This document shows, piece after piece, positions 8,038-17,000 of a stretch of DNA of 64,000 bases. The first letter of the stretch is position 1; the number at the start of each line of letters is the position of its first letter. A model generated the notes under the pieces. That model did not search any database. It had not been told where the DNA came from and saw only the letters and a program-made list of their open reading frames with translations. This stretch comes from JBFMAI01 sp040755725 (GTDB lineage: Bacteria; Planctomycetota; Phycisphaerae; UBA1845; Fen-1342). The position numbers were made by a program, and so were the translations under genes. The stretch spans positions 1 to 64,000 of the forward strand of contig JBFMAI010000023.1 of the NCBI GenBank assembly GCA_040755725.1, read 5' to 3'.

Positions 8038-9302
8038 TCGTCACCAACGACCCGCCGCGACGCCCGTGGCCCCCGGCGTGGCGGGCCCTGTTGATCGTCG
8101 GCGTGGTTTACGGCATCGCGGTAGCGGGGGTGGCCGCGTGGCGGGCCGACAGCACGAGCGATTTCCGCGATTTCTGGGAAAACGCCGTGCATTTTCGCCA
8201 GACCGGCGAAATCGCCGCCGACCTCGGCGTCCACAACTACCTGCCGTTCTTCACGATTTTCATGCTGCCGTGGGGTTTGCTGCCGCTGCCCGCCGGGGCG
8301 GCCCTCTTCGCCGCGTTGTCGCTGGCCTTGTTCGCGGTCACCGTCGTCCTGGTCGAGAACCTGCTGGCCGACGTGCCGTCGCGCGGCCCGCGCACGGCGA
8401 TGTGGATCGCGGCGGCCCTGATGCTGCCCTACGTTCACTCCTGCGCCGTCCTGGGCAACGTCGGCCTGCTCGTGCTGTTTCTCGTCGTGGCCGCGTGGTT
8501 CCTGGTGGAGCGCGGACGCGAGTGGCCCGCCGGCGCCGCGCTGGGCCTGGCCGCCCTCATCAAGCTCCTGCCGGGCGTGCTTATTGTCTTCTTCCTGCTC
8601 AAAGGCCGCTGGCGTGTGGCGGCGGCCGCCGGCCTCGTCATGGCGGTCTTCGGCATTGGCGCGCCCGTGGCCGCCCTCGGACCCGCGACAACGTGGGCTC
8701 AGCACGAGGGTTTCTATCGGCGGGCCCTCGTGGAACACTCGGCCATCCAGACGCTCGCCGCCGAAAAGCCTCGCAAGACGCTCTACAACAACAACGCCCT
8801 GCCGATGGTCCTGCGGCGGCTGCTGTCCCCCGTCGACGCGGCGCCGGGGCGCCCCGGCGGACCGCTGCTCGTCAACGTGGCGGACCTGCCACCGCGCGCG
8901 CGCGTCATCGTGTACGCGGCGCTTGCCGCCGGGCTGGTCGGCGTCAGTGTGGTCCTCACCGTGCTCCGGCCGCGCCGCTGGCCGCCGGAGGGGGCGCAGG
9001 AGGTGGCGCTGCTGCGCGGGCAGTATGGGCTGTGGTGTTGCCTGATGCTGCTCGTGGCGCCGCTGATGTGGACACACTACCTGCCGTTGGCGTACTGGCC
9101 GCTGGCGTGGCTCGCCGACCGGACGGAGCGCTCGCGGCGGGCGGGTCGAACGGACCGAGTGGCCGCCGCGGCGTTGGTCCTCTGGCTCGTCGCCGCGGCC
9201 CTGCTGGCGTGGCCCCCCGCCCGGGCCGCGGGGGCCCAACTCGCGGCGGTTGTCGTCCTTTGGCTCGCGGTGGTCGCGGCCCAGTTCCGCCGGTCGACAT
9301 AA
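8034..9302 (+). CDS. Multi-membrane-span GT87/DUF2029 glycosyltransferase
   Basis: A 422-residue membrane protein starting at the ATG that overlaps the GT2 stop. It has about nine to ten hydrophobic segments, beginning ALLIVGVVYGIAVAGVAAW. The motif DSTSDFRDFWENAVHF after the first span and the loop containing ALGLAALIKLLPGVLI fit DUF2029/GT87, whose known members are polyprenol-phosphate-mannose-dependent alpha-mannosyltransferases of the GT-C superfamily acting on the outer face. The acidic Asp-rich loop after the first helix is the probable catalytic site. Cell-envelope glycan or glycolipid mannosylation is the likely role. The last two spans are very Ala/Leu/Val-rich. Confidence 0.8.
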   Translation: MIVTNDPPRRPWPPAWRALLIVGVVYGIAVAGVAAWRADSTSDFRDFWENAVHFRQTGEIAADLGVHNYLPFFTIFMLPWGLLPLPAGAALFAALSLALFAVTVVLVENLLADVPSRGPRTAMWIAAALMLPYVHSCAVLGNVGLLVLFLVVAAWFLVERGREWPAGAALGLAALIKLLPGVLIVFFLLKGRWRVAAAAGLVMAVFGIGAPVAALGPATTWAQHEGFYRRALVEHSAIQTLAAEKPRKTLYNNNALPMVLRRLLSPVDAAPGRPGGPLLVNVADLPPRARVIVYAALAAGLVGVSVVLTVLRPRRWPPEGAQEVALLRGQYGLWCCLMLLVAPLMWTHYLPLAYWPLAWLADRTERSRRAGRTDRVAAAALVLWLVAAALLAWPPARAAGAQLAAVVVLWLAVVAAQFRRST

Positions 9303-9323
9303 CAGCCCGTTGAGAGTGCATGA

Positions 9324-9345
9324 CGCTGGACGTATGGGTCCAGCG
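9324..9345 (+). terminator. Hairpin after the GT87 gene
   Basis: CGCTGGAC (9324-9331) pairs perfectly with GTCCAGCG (9338-9345) around a 6-nt loop, 21 nt after the GT87 stop. There is no U-tract. Confidence 0.45.
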
Positions 9346-9437
9346 CCGCACCGGTGGCCCCGAGGGTGCCTGACTGGGAGGTCCGGCGCTATTGACTCAA
9401 GCGCCTCCGATCGTTCCGTGACGGGGGTGACAGAAGC

Positions 9438-9490
9438 GGCCCCGCGGTCGGGCGGAGTCGCGTCGTTGACGCCGACCCGAGCGCGGGGCC
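9438..9490. terminator. Bidirectional terminator between convergent genes
   Basis: GGCCCCGCG-G-TCGGG (9438-9452) pairs with CCCGA-G-CGCGGGGCC (9476-9490): 14 pairs with one mismatch and a 23-nt loop. TGGGGTTTTC follows on the plus strand. It lies between the GT87 gene (plus) and the dockerin gene (minus), the expected place for a shared terminator. Confidence 0.7.
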
Positions 9491-9532
9491 TGGGGTTTTC
9501 GTCCGACCGTCGAAGCGCTGGTCAACCGCGGG

Positions 9533-10417
9533 CTACGGGCACGGAATCGGCTGGCCGCCGCCGGAGGCCAGCAGCGCGACGAACGGGTTGATGTCGCCGA
9601 AGCCGTTCGCCCCGCCGTACTGCCCGTCGCCGTTGATGTCCGCGTTCTGCTCGGGGCAGTTCGGGTACGTGGCCTTCCACTGCGGCCAGTTCGACAGGGC
9701 GAGCACGAACGGATTGATGTCACCAAAGTCGATGAAGCCGCTGCAATTCAGGTCGCCGCGGCAGATGTTCGGGCCGCCGACCGTGAAGCTGAAGCTGGCC
9801 TGCGTCAGGTTCAGCGTGGCCGCCGTCACGGGTGAGAATTGCGGCGGCGGGTTGACCGCGGTCAGGACGTTGGCCAGGGCGTTGGTGAGGCGGAACGTGT
9901 ACTGACCGGGGGCGGAGGGGGCGTTGAACGATCCCGACAGGACCACCTGCGGCCCGGACTGGCCGATGCCGGGATCGACGTTCGGATCGGTCCCGAAGAT
10001 CGCGCCGGCCTGGCCGAAGGTGTTCTGTGCCCCGCCGATCTGCACGAGGTTCTTGGAGCCCGCGTCGCCGCGCTGCACGCCGATGTAGCCCGACGCGGCC
10101 CCGCCCTCCCCCGGGTTCGTGATGCCGCCGGGACGGTTGAAGCCGATCATGGCAGCGGGGATGGAGGCCGGGTTGCCGGGGGGAATGTCGAGCTTGCCGG
10201 GATTGGCCGCGTCCTGAACCAAGTCGCACGAAATCAAGGCCAGACCCTGATTGTCGCCAGTCGAAACGGCGACCTTGATCGTCCAGTCGATGGTCGCTCC
10301 GGGGGACACCTGCTGGCCGGCGGCGGACGACTCCAGGATCAAAGTCACCGTTCCGTCGGCCCAAGCGGCCGACGCCACGACGATAACGATCGAAATGTAC
10401 GCCAATTTGGTTAGCAT
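9533..10417 (-). CDS. Secreted protein with C-terminal dockerin-like tag
   Basis: A 294-residue protein. The start at 10417 is preceded by GGAGG and gives a clean signal peptide (MLTKLAYISIVIVVASAAWA). The mature part, about residues 21-220, is a beta-rich, cohesin-like or lectin-like domain with no catalytic motif I recognise (VTLILESSAAGQQVSPGATI fits the start of a cohesin-type fold). The last about 70 residues carry two Ca-binding EF-hand-like loops, DLNCSGFIDFGDINPFVLAL and DINGDGQYGG...GFGDINPFVALL. Two other proteins in this window end the same way (genes at 21284 and 36722). Surface retention via this tag is plausible but unproven. Confidence 0.8.
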   Translation of the reverse strand: MLTKLAYISIVIVVASAAWADGTVTLILESSAAGQQVSPGATIDWTIKVAVSTGDNQGLALISCDLVQDAANPGKLDIPPGNPASIPAAMIGFNRPGGITNPGEGGAASGYIGVQRGDAGSKNLVQIGGAQNTFGQAGAIFGTDPNVDPGIGQSGPQVVLSGSFNAPSAPGQYTFRLTNALANVLTAVNPPPQFSPVTAATLNLTQASFSFTVGGPNICRGDLNCSGFIDFGDINPFVLALSNWPQWKATYPNCPEQNADINGDGQYGGANGFGDINPFVALLASGGGQPIPCP

Positions 10418-10715
10418 GGCCTTCGCCTCCAGCTTGGCTACTACGTCGCCACAGAACCCAGCGCACCACACGCCGCTTGTAGTGTAGCACGCGGGCGGCG
10501 GTGCGCCAAACATGAAATCTGTGACGTAACCATTTATAGCACCGCGTTTTACAGATGAAATCGGCCCTCGGTTCGCGGCCCTGGCCCGCCGCGTGGTAGG
10601 CGCCGACCACGCCGACCGTCCGCCTCGGCGTCGAATTGGCCGCCGCGCGACTTCCGTGCTAGCATACGCACGGGGCGACCGCGCGGGGGTGTTCGGGGCC
10701 GCCCAGAGGAGTCCC
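10418..10715. promoter_or_regulatory. Divergent promoter region, dockerin gene / hslU
   Basis: About 300 bp with the most AT-rich patch of its surroundings at 10515-10560 (AACCATTTATAGCACC). CTAGCATACG at 10660-10669 could be the hslU -10 region. Exact promoters are not assigned. Confidence 0.35.
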
Positions 10716-12056
10716 ATGAACGACCTGACCCCGCGCGAGATTGTCCGCCAGTTGGACCGCTACATCGTCGGGCAGGACGACGCGAAACGGGCGGTGGCGA
10801 TCGCTATCCGCAACCGCTGGCGGCGGCTCCAGCTCCCGCGCCCGCTGCGCAACGACGTGTGCCCCAAGAACATCCTGATGATCGGACCGACGGGCGTCGG
10901 CAAGACGGAGATCGCCCGCCGGCTGGCCCAGCTCGTCGAGGCACCGTTCATCAAGGTCGAGGCGACCAAGTTCACCGAGGTCGGCTATGTCGGGCGGGAC
11001 GTGGACAGCATCATCCGCGACCTCGTCGAGCGGGCCGTGGTGATGGAACGGCAGCGCGCCGCCCGCAGCGTCCAGGAGCGCGCCGTCCGCGCCGCCGAGG
11101 ACCGCATTCTCGACCAGTTGCTGCCGGGGGGGGAGCACGACGATAGCGGCGATGAGGACCAGGCGGAGCGCCGCCGGCGGACACGCGAGAAGCTGCGGGC
11201 GCAACTGAAGGCCGGCGGGTTGGCCGAGCGCAGCGTCGATGTCAGCGTCGACGAGCGGTCCGTACCGACGCACGTGATGAGCCACATGGGGCTGGACCAG
11301 ATGGGGCCGGAGTTCGAGCAGTTCCTCGAACGCGTGATGCCGCCGCGCGCCCGCCGCCGACGCCTGCCCGTGCCCGAAGCGCTCGAGCTGATGACGCAGC
11401 AGGAGATCGACCGCCTGATCGACCAGGACGCCTTGCACCAGGCGGCGGTGCGCCGCTGCGAAGACTCGGGCATGGTGTTCATCGACGAGATGGACAAGAT
11501 CTGCGGCTCCGGGCTCACCGAGGGCACCGGGCCGGAGGTGTCGCGCAGCGGCGTGCAGCGCGACCTGCTGCCGCTGGTCGAGGGGACGAGCATCAGCACG
11601 CGCTACGGGATGGTGCGGACCGACCACATCCTCTTCATCGCGGCGGGGGCGTTCACGCAGGCGCGACCGAGCGACCTGATGCCCGAGCTTCAGGGCCGCT
11701 TCCCCCTCCGCGTCGAGCTGCACGACCTGACGGCGGAGGACTACCACCGCATCCTGACCGAGCCGGAAAACGCGCTCATCAAGCAACAGATCGCGTTGAT
11801 GCAAGCCGAGGGCGTGACGCTGCGGTTTACCGACGACGCTATCGTCGAGATGGCGGAGATGGCCTTTCGGGCGAACCAGATGCTCGAGAACATCGGCGCC
11901 CGCCGGCTGTACACGATCGTCGAGAAGGTCATTGAGGAAATCGCGTTCAGCGCGCCCGACGCGGTGAACAAGGACGTGACGATCGACATCGACTACGTGC
12001 GCATGCGCCTGGCCGACATCCTCAGCGACGAGGAGCGGAGCCAGTACGAGCTGTAA
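10716..12056 (+). CDS. hslU: HslU, ATPase subunit of the HslVU protease
   Basis: A 446-residue AAA+ unfoldase. The N-terminus LTPREIVRQLDRYIVGQDDAKRAVA is diagnostic. Walker A GPTGVGKTE has Lys63 at the same position as in E. coli. The signature loop KFTEVGYVGRDV (pore GYVG) is intact, Walker B is MVFIDEMDKI (Asp257/Glu258), and the sensor region is RPSDLMPELQGRFPLRVEL. The inserted I-domain (about residues 110-235) is charged (EHDDSGDEDQAERRRR). AGAGGAG precedes the ATG. hslV, usually adjacent, is not in this window. The extreme C-terminus is SQYEL, whereas the family normally ends in an aliphatic-rich FIL/YIL tail that docks into HslV. Confidence 0.95.
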   Translation: MNDLTPREIVRQLDRYIVGQDDAKRAVAIAIRNRWRRLQLPRPLRNDVCPKNILMIGPTGVGKTEIARRLAQLVEAPFIKVEATKFTEVGYVGRDVDSIIRDLVERAVVMERQRAARSVQERAVRAAEDRILDQLLPGGEHDDSGDEDQAERRRRTREKLRAQLKAGGLAERSVDVSVDERSVPTHVMSHMGLDQMGPEFEQFLERVMPPRARRRRLPVPEALELMTQQEIDRLIDQDALHQAAVRRCEDSGMVFIDEMDKICGSGLTEGTGPEVSRSGVQRDLLPLVEGTSISTRYGMVRTDHILFIAAGAFTQARPSDLMPELQGRFPLRVELHDLTAEDYHRILTEPENALIKQQIALMQAEGVTLRFTDDAIVEMAEMAFRANQMLENIGARRLYTIVEKVIEEIAFSAPDAVNKDVTIDIDYVRMRLADILSDEERSQYEL

Positions 12057-12133
12057 GCCGCGCCGCGGGCGCTGCCGACTCCCCGGTGACACGGTGTCGC
12101 CGTGCCGGCCCCTGTTGTTCACCCGAGCAACCG

Positions 12134-12274
12134 CACAGACGCAGCGAGCGCGGAGAGCGCCGAGAGAAGAACGGCGTCACGACGATGCACCCCCGGACGG
12201 CCCGCTGTCTGGCATTGCCGGCCTTCCACCTGCACTCTGCGGTCTCAGCGGCCCTCGGCGTGTCCGCGGTGAAT
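12134..12274. repeat. Purine-arm/pyrimidine-arm micro-repeat element
   Basis: The left arm (12134-12172) is rich in GCGGAGAGCGC/GAGAGAAGAA motifs and the right arm (12232-12274) in complementary CTCTGCGGTCTC/CCTCGGCG motifs, with a 60-nt spacer. The inverted relation is degenerate. The architecture matches the better-preserved elements in mfd and ileS. It fills most of the gap between the convergent hslU and SDR genes. Confidence 0.4.
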
Positions 12275-12282
12275 GCCCCGGG

Positions 12283-13089
12283 CTAGCCCCGCCGGCCCAG
12301 CACGTCCATCAGCCGCGGGAAAACCGTCACCACGCCGGCGGCGACGCGTGCCGCCAGGCTGGTCCACACCTCGGGCTTCGGCCGCCGCAGGCAGCGCACC
12401 ACCGCGTCGGCCACCTGCTCCGGCCGTTGCAGCAGCCAGCGGGGCACGTGGTCGAACACGCGGGCCGGGTCAACCGGGCGACCGCTGCGCTCCGCGGAGC
12501 GTTCAAAGAACTCGGTGCGGGTCGTGATCGGATGCACCGACGAAACCTCGATGCCGTGCGGCCGCAGCTCCATCCGCATGGCGCGGCAGACGTGGTTCTG
12601 GGCCGCCTTGGTCGCGGAGTAGGCCGAGAAGTTGATCATCGTGAACTTCGCCACGGCGCTGGAGCACATGAGCAGATGACCGGGGCGCTGCTCCGCGAGC
12701 AGCCGCCGGGCGGCCTCCGTGAGCAGCTCGCACGCCGCAAAGAAGTTCACGTCGAAGATGTGGCGTAGATCGGCGTCGCTGACGAGATGCGCGGGCTTTT
12801 TGAAGCCGTAGCCGGCGTTGGCGAACACGACGTCGAAGCGGCCGAAGCGGTGCTGCGCGGCGTCGAGGAGGCGGGACGCCAAGCCCCGCTCGGTCACGTC
12901 GCCCACGACGCTTTCCGCGCTGCGGCCCGCGGCCCGCACCTCTTCAACGACCTGGGCCAGTCGGTCTTCCCGTCGGCCGTGAAGGAGCACGTGCATCCCC
13001 GCCCGGGCGCACGCCCGTGCGGTGGCCGCTCCGATGCCGGAACTCGCCCCGGTAATGAGGACAACTTGATCGACAAGACGGCTTGCCAT
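12283..13089 (-). CDS. Short-chain dehydrogenase/reductase (classical SDR)
   Basis: A 268-residue Rossmann oxidoreductase. The cofactor motif TGASSGIG is at residues 14-21, HGRREDRL suggests NADP(H) preference (Arg after the second strand), VFANAGYGF is the NAG motif, and the catalytic set is Ser143/144 (MCSSAVAKF), Tyr157 and Lys161 (YSATK). The C-terminal helix region with VFPRLMDVLGRRG is hydrophobic and may touch the membrane. The substrate is unknown. TAGAAT ends 7 nt before the ATG with no Shine-Dalgarno site. It is convergent with hslU. Confidence 0.88.
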   Translation of the reverse strand: MASRLVDQVVLITGASSGIGAATARACARAGMHVLLHGRREDRLAQVVEEVRAAGRSAESVVGDVTERGLASRLLDAAQHRFGRFDVVFANAGYGFKKPAHLVSDADLRHIFDVNFFAACELLTEAARRLLAEQRPGHLLMCSSAVAKFTMINFSAYSATKAAQNHVCRAMRMELRPHGIEVSSVHPITTRTEFFERSAERSGRPVDPARVFDHVPRWLLQRPEQVADAVVRCLRRPKPEVWTSLAARVAAGVVTVFPRLMDVLGRRG

Positions 13090-13096
13090 GATCGGG

Positions 13097-13102
13097 ATTC
13101 TA
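13097..13102 (-). promoter_or_regulatory. -10 element TAGAAT of SDR gene (predicted leaderless)
   Basis: On the minus strand TAGAAT is followed by 7 nt (CCCGATC) and the SDR ATG. Confidence 0.5.
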
Positions 13103-13193
13103 GTTGGCAGACTCCGGCGCCGCAGTGGGCGCGAGCTGCGTCGCCGGACCGGCGCAGCCGACTCTCAAGATGGGTGGGTTTTTCAGTTTCTCC

Positions 13194-13222
13194 TTGACAT
13201 GGCACCCTCGTGGGGCAAGAAT
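13194..13222 (+). promoter_or_regulatory. Promoter TTGACA-17-AAGAAT for PEP-CTERM gene
   Basis: A perfect -35 TTGACA at 13194-13199, a 17-bp spacer and AAGAAT at 13217-13222. It lies about 100 bp before the PEP-CTERM start, leaving a leader of roughly 90 nt that ends in a strong ribosome site (GAGGAGGAG). Confidence 0.6.
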
Positions 13223-13320
13223 CGCGGTGGAGAGCAGGAGACGCGCAGCGACTGCCGTCGGGCCAGGCAAGATGGTGCGTCGGGGCCGCTGCCAGCCATT
13301 ACACAAGAGGAGGAGATTTT

Positions 13321-13917
13321 ATGCGCAAGTACCTGGTAGCCGTGCTGACATTGCTGGCCTGCGGACTACCCGCGGCCCAGGCCGTCATGATCAATTTCGA
13401 GTGGTATCCGGGCCCCGACGGCATTCTGGGTACCCCCGACGACATCCCCATCACGGCGCCGACGCTGTTCAGCGCGCAAACGGAGCAGCTCACCAAGCAG
13501 TTCCAGACGGTCGGCATCCTGTTCACGCCCGACCCGCCCATCAACGACAAGAACGAGATTCTCGACGCGGCCACGTTCACCACGCCGCCGCAACACACCC
13601 GCCCCAATATCCTGGCGTCCAGCGGGACGTTGACGATCGAAGGGCGGTTCACGATCCCCATCTTCGAGATTGGGGCGTTGATCGGGATCTCCGGCGGTGC
13701 GGACCGACTGGACATCTACGATGCGTCGAACAACCTGTTGGGTTCCATCGTGGGTGACGATCAGGAAGTCGTGTTGCAGACGGTCGTGCCGATCGATCGG
13801 TTCGTGATTTCCCCGGTGGCGAGCACGACGCCCGCCATCGACAACCTGTACTTCATCCCGGAGCCGGCCTCGTTGGCGCTCCTGGCCCTGGGTAGCCTGG
13901 CGCTGCGCCGCAGGTAA
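13321..13917 (+). CDS. PEP-CTERM sorting-signal protein
   Basis: A 198-residue secreted protein. GAGGAGGAG sits 7 nt before the ATG; the in-frame upstream extension to 13210 is rejected. The signal peptide is MRKYLVAVLTLLACGLPAAQA. The mature domain starts INFEWYPGPDGILGTPDDIP, a thrombospondin-3-like Asp-rich loop likely to bind Ca, and continues as a beta sandwich of unknown function. The C-terminus has the full tripartite signal: PEP motif, hydrophobic stretch and RRR (PEPASLALLALGSLALRRR). The family signal is cut by an exosortase and the protein is usually exported to the extracellular matrix. No exosortase is in the window. Confidence 0.85.
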   Translation: MRKYLVAVLTLLACGLPAAQAVMINFEWYPGPDGILGTPDDIPITAPTLFSAQTEQLTKQFQTVGILFTPDPPINDKNEILDAATFTTPPQHTRPNILASSGTLTIEGRFTIPIFEIGALIGISGGADRLDIYDASNNLLGSIVGDDQEVVLQTVVPIDRFVISPVASTTPAIDNLYFIPEPASLALLALGSLALRRR

Positions 13918-14031
13918 AGCCGCGCGAATCACGGGGGTAACGGGCCCTGACGGCTCGCCACCGGTTTGAGTCCCGGTGCGAGCGGTCGGGGCCTTGCTTT
14001 TGCGCTGGTTCGCGGACCGCGCCCGATCCGA

Positions 14032-14037
14032 TAGAAT
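14032..14037 (+). promoter_or_regulatory. -10 element TAGAAT of mfd (predicted leaderless GTG start)
   Basis: TAGAAT is followed by 7 nt and the GTG at 14045. No Shine-Dalgarno site is visible. This geometry is the main reason for choosing 14045 rather than an upstream in-frame GTG at 13976. Confidence 0.5.
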
Positions 14038-14044
14038 CAGCGCA

Positions 14045-17000
14045 GTGGATGTGTTTGAGACCATCCGCGCCGATCCACAACTGGACGAGCTGACCCGGCT
14101 GCTGAAGCCGACCCCCGCCCCCGGCGCGACGCCGGGAACACAACAGGGGGTGGTGGCGGCCGAGGGCTTGTGGGGAAGTTCCGCGCCCATTCTGGCCGCC
14201 CTCGTCGCCGAGTGGCTCGGGCGCCCGCTACTCTACGTGACAGCGCATACCGACGAGGCGGACGATGTCCGTGACGACATCGAGACCGCGCTCGGCACGC
14301 CGCCGGAACTGCTGCCTGCGCTCGACACGCTCCCCGGCGACACCCGCCCCGACGACGAGCTGGCGGGCGAGCGGCTGCGGCTGTGCCTGGCGCTGCTTTC
14401 GCAGCGCGGCGCGGGGCCGCGGGGGCGTGGGGACGTGAGGACGTGCGAAAGTGAGGACGTGGGGAGGTGGGAACGCGGGGACGCGGGAACGTGGGAGCGG
14501 AATGCCGGGCCGCGATCGGCACAGGTTGCTCCGTCCCCACCTCCCCACGTCCCCACCTCCCCACGTTTCCACCGTCCGCCGGCCCCGCGCCTCGTCGCCC
14601 CCATCCTGGCGCTCATGCAGCCCGTGCTATCCGCCGAGGCGATCGCCGCGCGGTCGTATGAGGTGCGCGCCGGCCAGACGCTGGATCCCGACACGCTGGC
14701 CCGCTGGCTCGGCGAGCACGGTTTTCAGCGCTGCGACGCGGTCGAGGTACCGGGCGACTTCGCTCGCCGCGGCGGCATTGTGGACGTGTACTCCAGCGCC
14801 CACGTGGATCCCGTGCGGATCGAGTTTTTCGGCGACGCGGTCGAGTCCATCCGCCTGTTCGACACCGGCACGCAGCGGTCGTCGCACGTGCTGGAAGCGG
14901 TCCGCATCCCGGCGTTGACATCGACTGGCACGCACGGTGCGGATTCGTCCGAGGTGACGAGCTTCCTGGCCCTGCTGCCGCCGGAAACGATCATCGCCTT
15001 CCACGAGCCGACGGAAATCCAGGAACTCGGCCGCACGTTCTGGCAGCGGATGGGCGAGCGGGCGGGGATCATCCCCGTGGACGCCGTCTTCCGCCGCGCC
15101 AACGACTTCGCCCAGCTTCACCTGCACCGTTTCACCGGCGTGACGGACTGGCGGGTGCGGTTCGACGTGACCAGCCTGCCGCCGTTCGAGCCGCGGGCCG
15201 CGGATGCCCTGAGAGCGTTGGGAGAGCTGGCGGCTGAGGCGGACGTCGTGGTGCTCTGCGACAACCTGCCCGAGGCCCAGCGGTTTCGCGAACTCCTGGC
15301 CACCAACGGCGGCCCCGCACTCCGGGATGTCCGCGTCGAGGTCGGCGTCCTGCACCACGGGTTCCGCTGGGGGGGGACGGCGTACGTCCCGCACCACGAG
15401 CTGTTCCGCCGCTATCGGCAACGCCGCACGCTCCGCCGCGTCGCCCCTGCGCGGCCGATCGACAGCTTCTTCGACCTGGAAGTGGGGGACTCAGTCGTTC
15501 ACGCGCTGCACGGCATCGGCCGGTTTCTCGGCCTCAAGACGATCCAGCGCGACGAGCGGACGGACGAATACCTCGCGCTGGAGTTCGCCGACAAGGCCGT
15601 CGTCCACGTCCCGGTCAGCCAGATTCACGTCGTGCAGAAGTACATCGGGAGCTTCCGCGGGCGGCCGAAGCTGAGCAAGGTCGGCAGCCTCGCCTGGAAG
15701 CGAACGAAGCAGCGCGTCGCCGAGGCGGTGACCGACCTGGCGGCGGAGATGCTGGCGATTCAGGCGCAACGGGCGCTCGAGGCCGGCATCGCCTACCCGC
15801 ACGACACCGACTGGCAGCGCGAGTTCGAGGGCGCCTTCCTTTACGAGGAGACCGAGGACCAGCTCCGCGCCGCCGACGAGATCAAACGCGACCTCACGCA
15901 GCCCCGCCCGATGGACCGGCTGCTGTGCGGCGACGTGGGCTACGGCAAGACCGAGCTGGCGATGCGGGCCGCGTTCAAGGTCGTCGAGTACGGCAGACAG
16001 GTCGCCATACTCGTGCCGACGACGGTCCTGGCCGAGCAGCACTACGAGACCTTCCGCGAGCGGCTGGCCGACTACCCGTTCGTCATCGAGGTCCTGTCGC
16101 GGTTTCGCACCAAGAAGGAGCAGGCCGACATCGTGGCCCGCGCCCGCAAGGGCCAGGTGGACATCCTCATCGGCACCCACCGGCTGCTCTCGCCCGACGT
16201 CCGCTTCGCCGACCTCGGCCTGGTCATCATCGACGAGGAGCAGCGCTTCGGCGTCGAGGCCAAGGAGCGGCTCAAGCGGCTGCGGGCGACGGTCGAAGTG
16301 CTGACCATGACCGCGACGCCGATCCCCCGCACGCTGCACATGGCCATGCTCGGCATCCGCGATATCTCGTCGCTGGCCACCGCCCCGGCCGACCGGCGGG
16401 CCATCGTCACGCAGGTGCGGATGTGGGACGATCGCATGATCCGCGAGGCCGTCCTGCGCGAGCTGAACCGCGACGGGCAGGTGTACTTCGTCCACAACTG
16501 GGTCCGCGACATTCACCAGGTGGCCAATCGCCTGCGGGCGCTGGTGCCCGAAGCGCGGATCGTCGTCGGCCACGGGCAGATGGCCGGCCACGAGCTCGAA
16601 GACGTGATGCTGCGCTTCCTGCGGCGTGAGGCCGACGTGCTGGTCTCGACCAACATCATCGAATCCGGCTTGGACATCCCCACCGCCAACACGATCTTCA
16701 TCGACCGCGCCGAACGCTTCGGCCTGGCCGACCTGCACCAGCTTCGCGGCCGCGTCGGCCGCTCCAAACACCGCGCCTACGCCTACGCCCTGCTGTCGCC
16801 GAAGCACCCCGTGACCGACACCGCGGCCCGGCGGCTGAAGGCGTTCGAGCATTACAGTGAGCTCGGCGCGGGGTTCCAGATCGCCATGCGCGACCTGGAA
16901 ATCCGCGGCGCGGGCAACATCCTCGGCCCCGAGCAGTCCGGCCACATCGAGGCCGTGGGCTACGAGATGTACTGCCAGCTTCTGGAGCAGGCGGTCCGTC

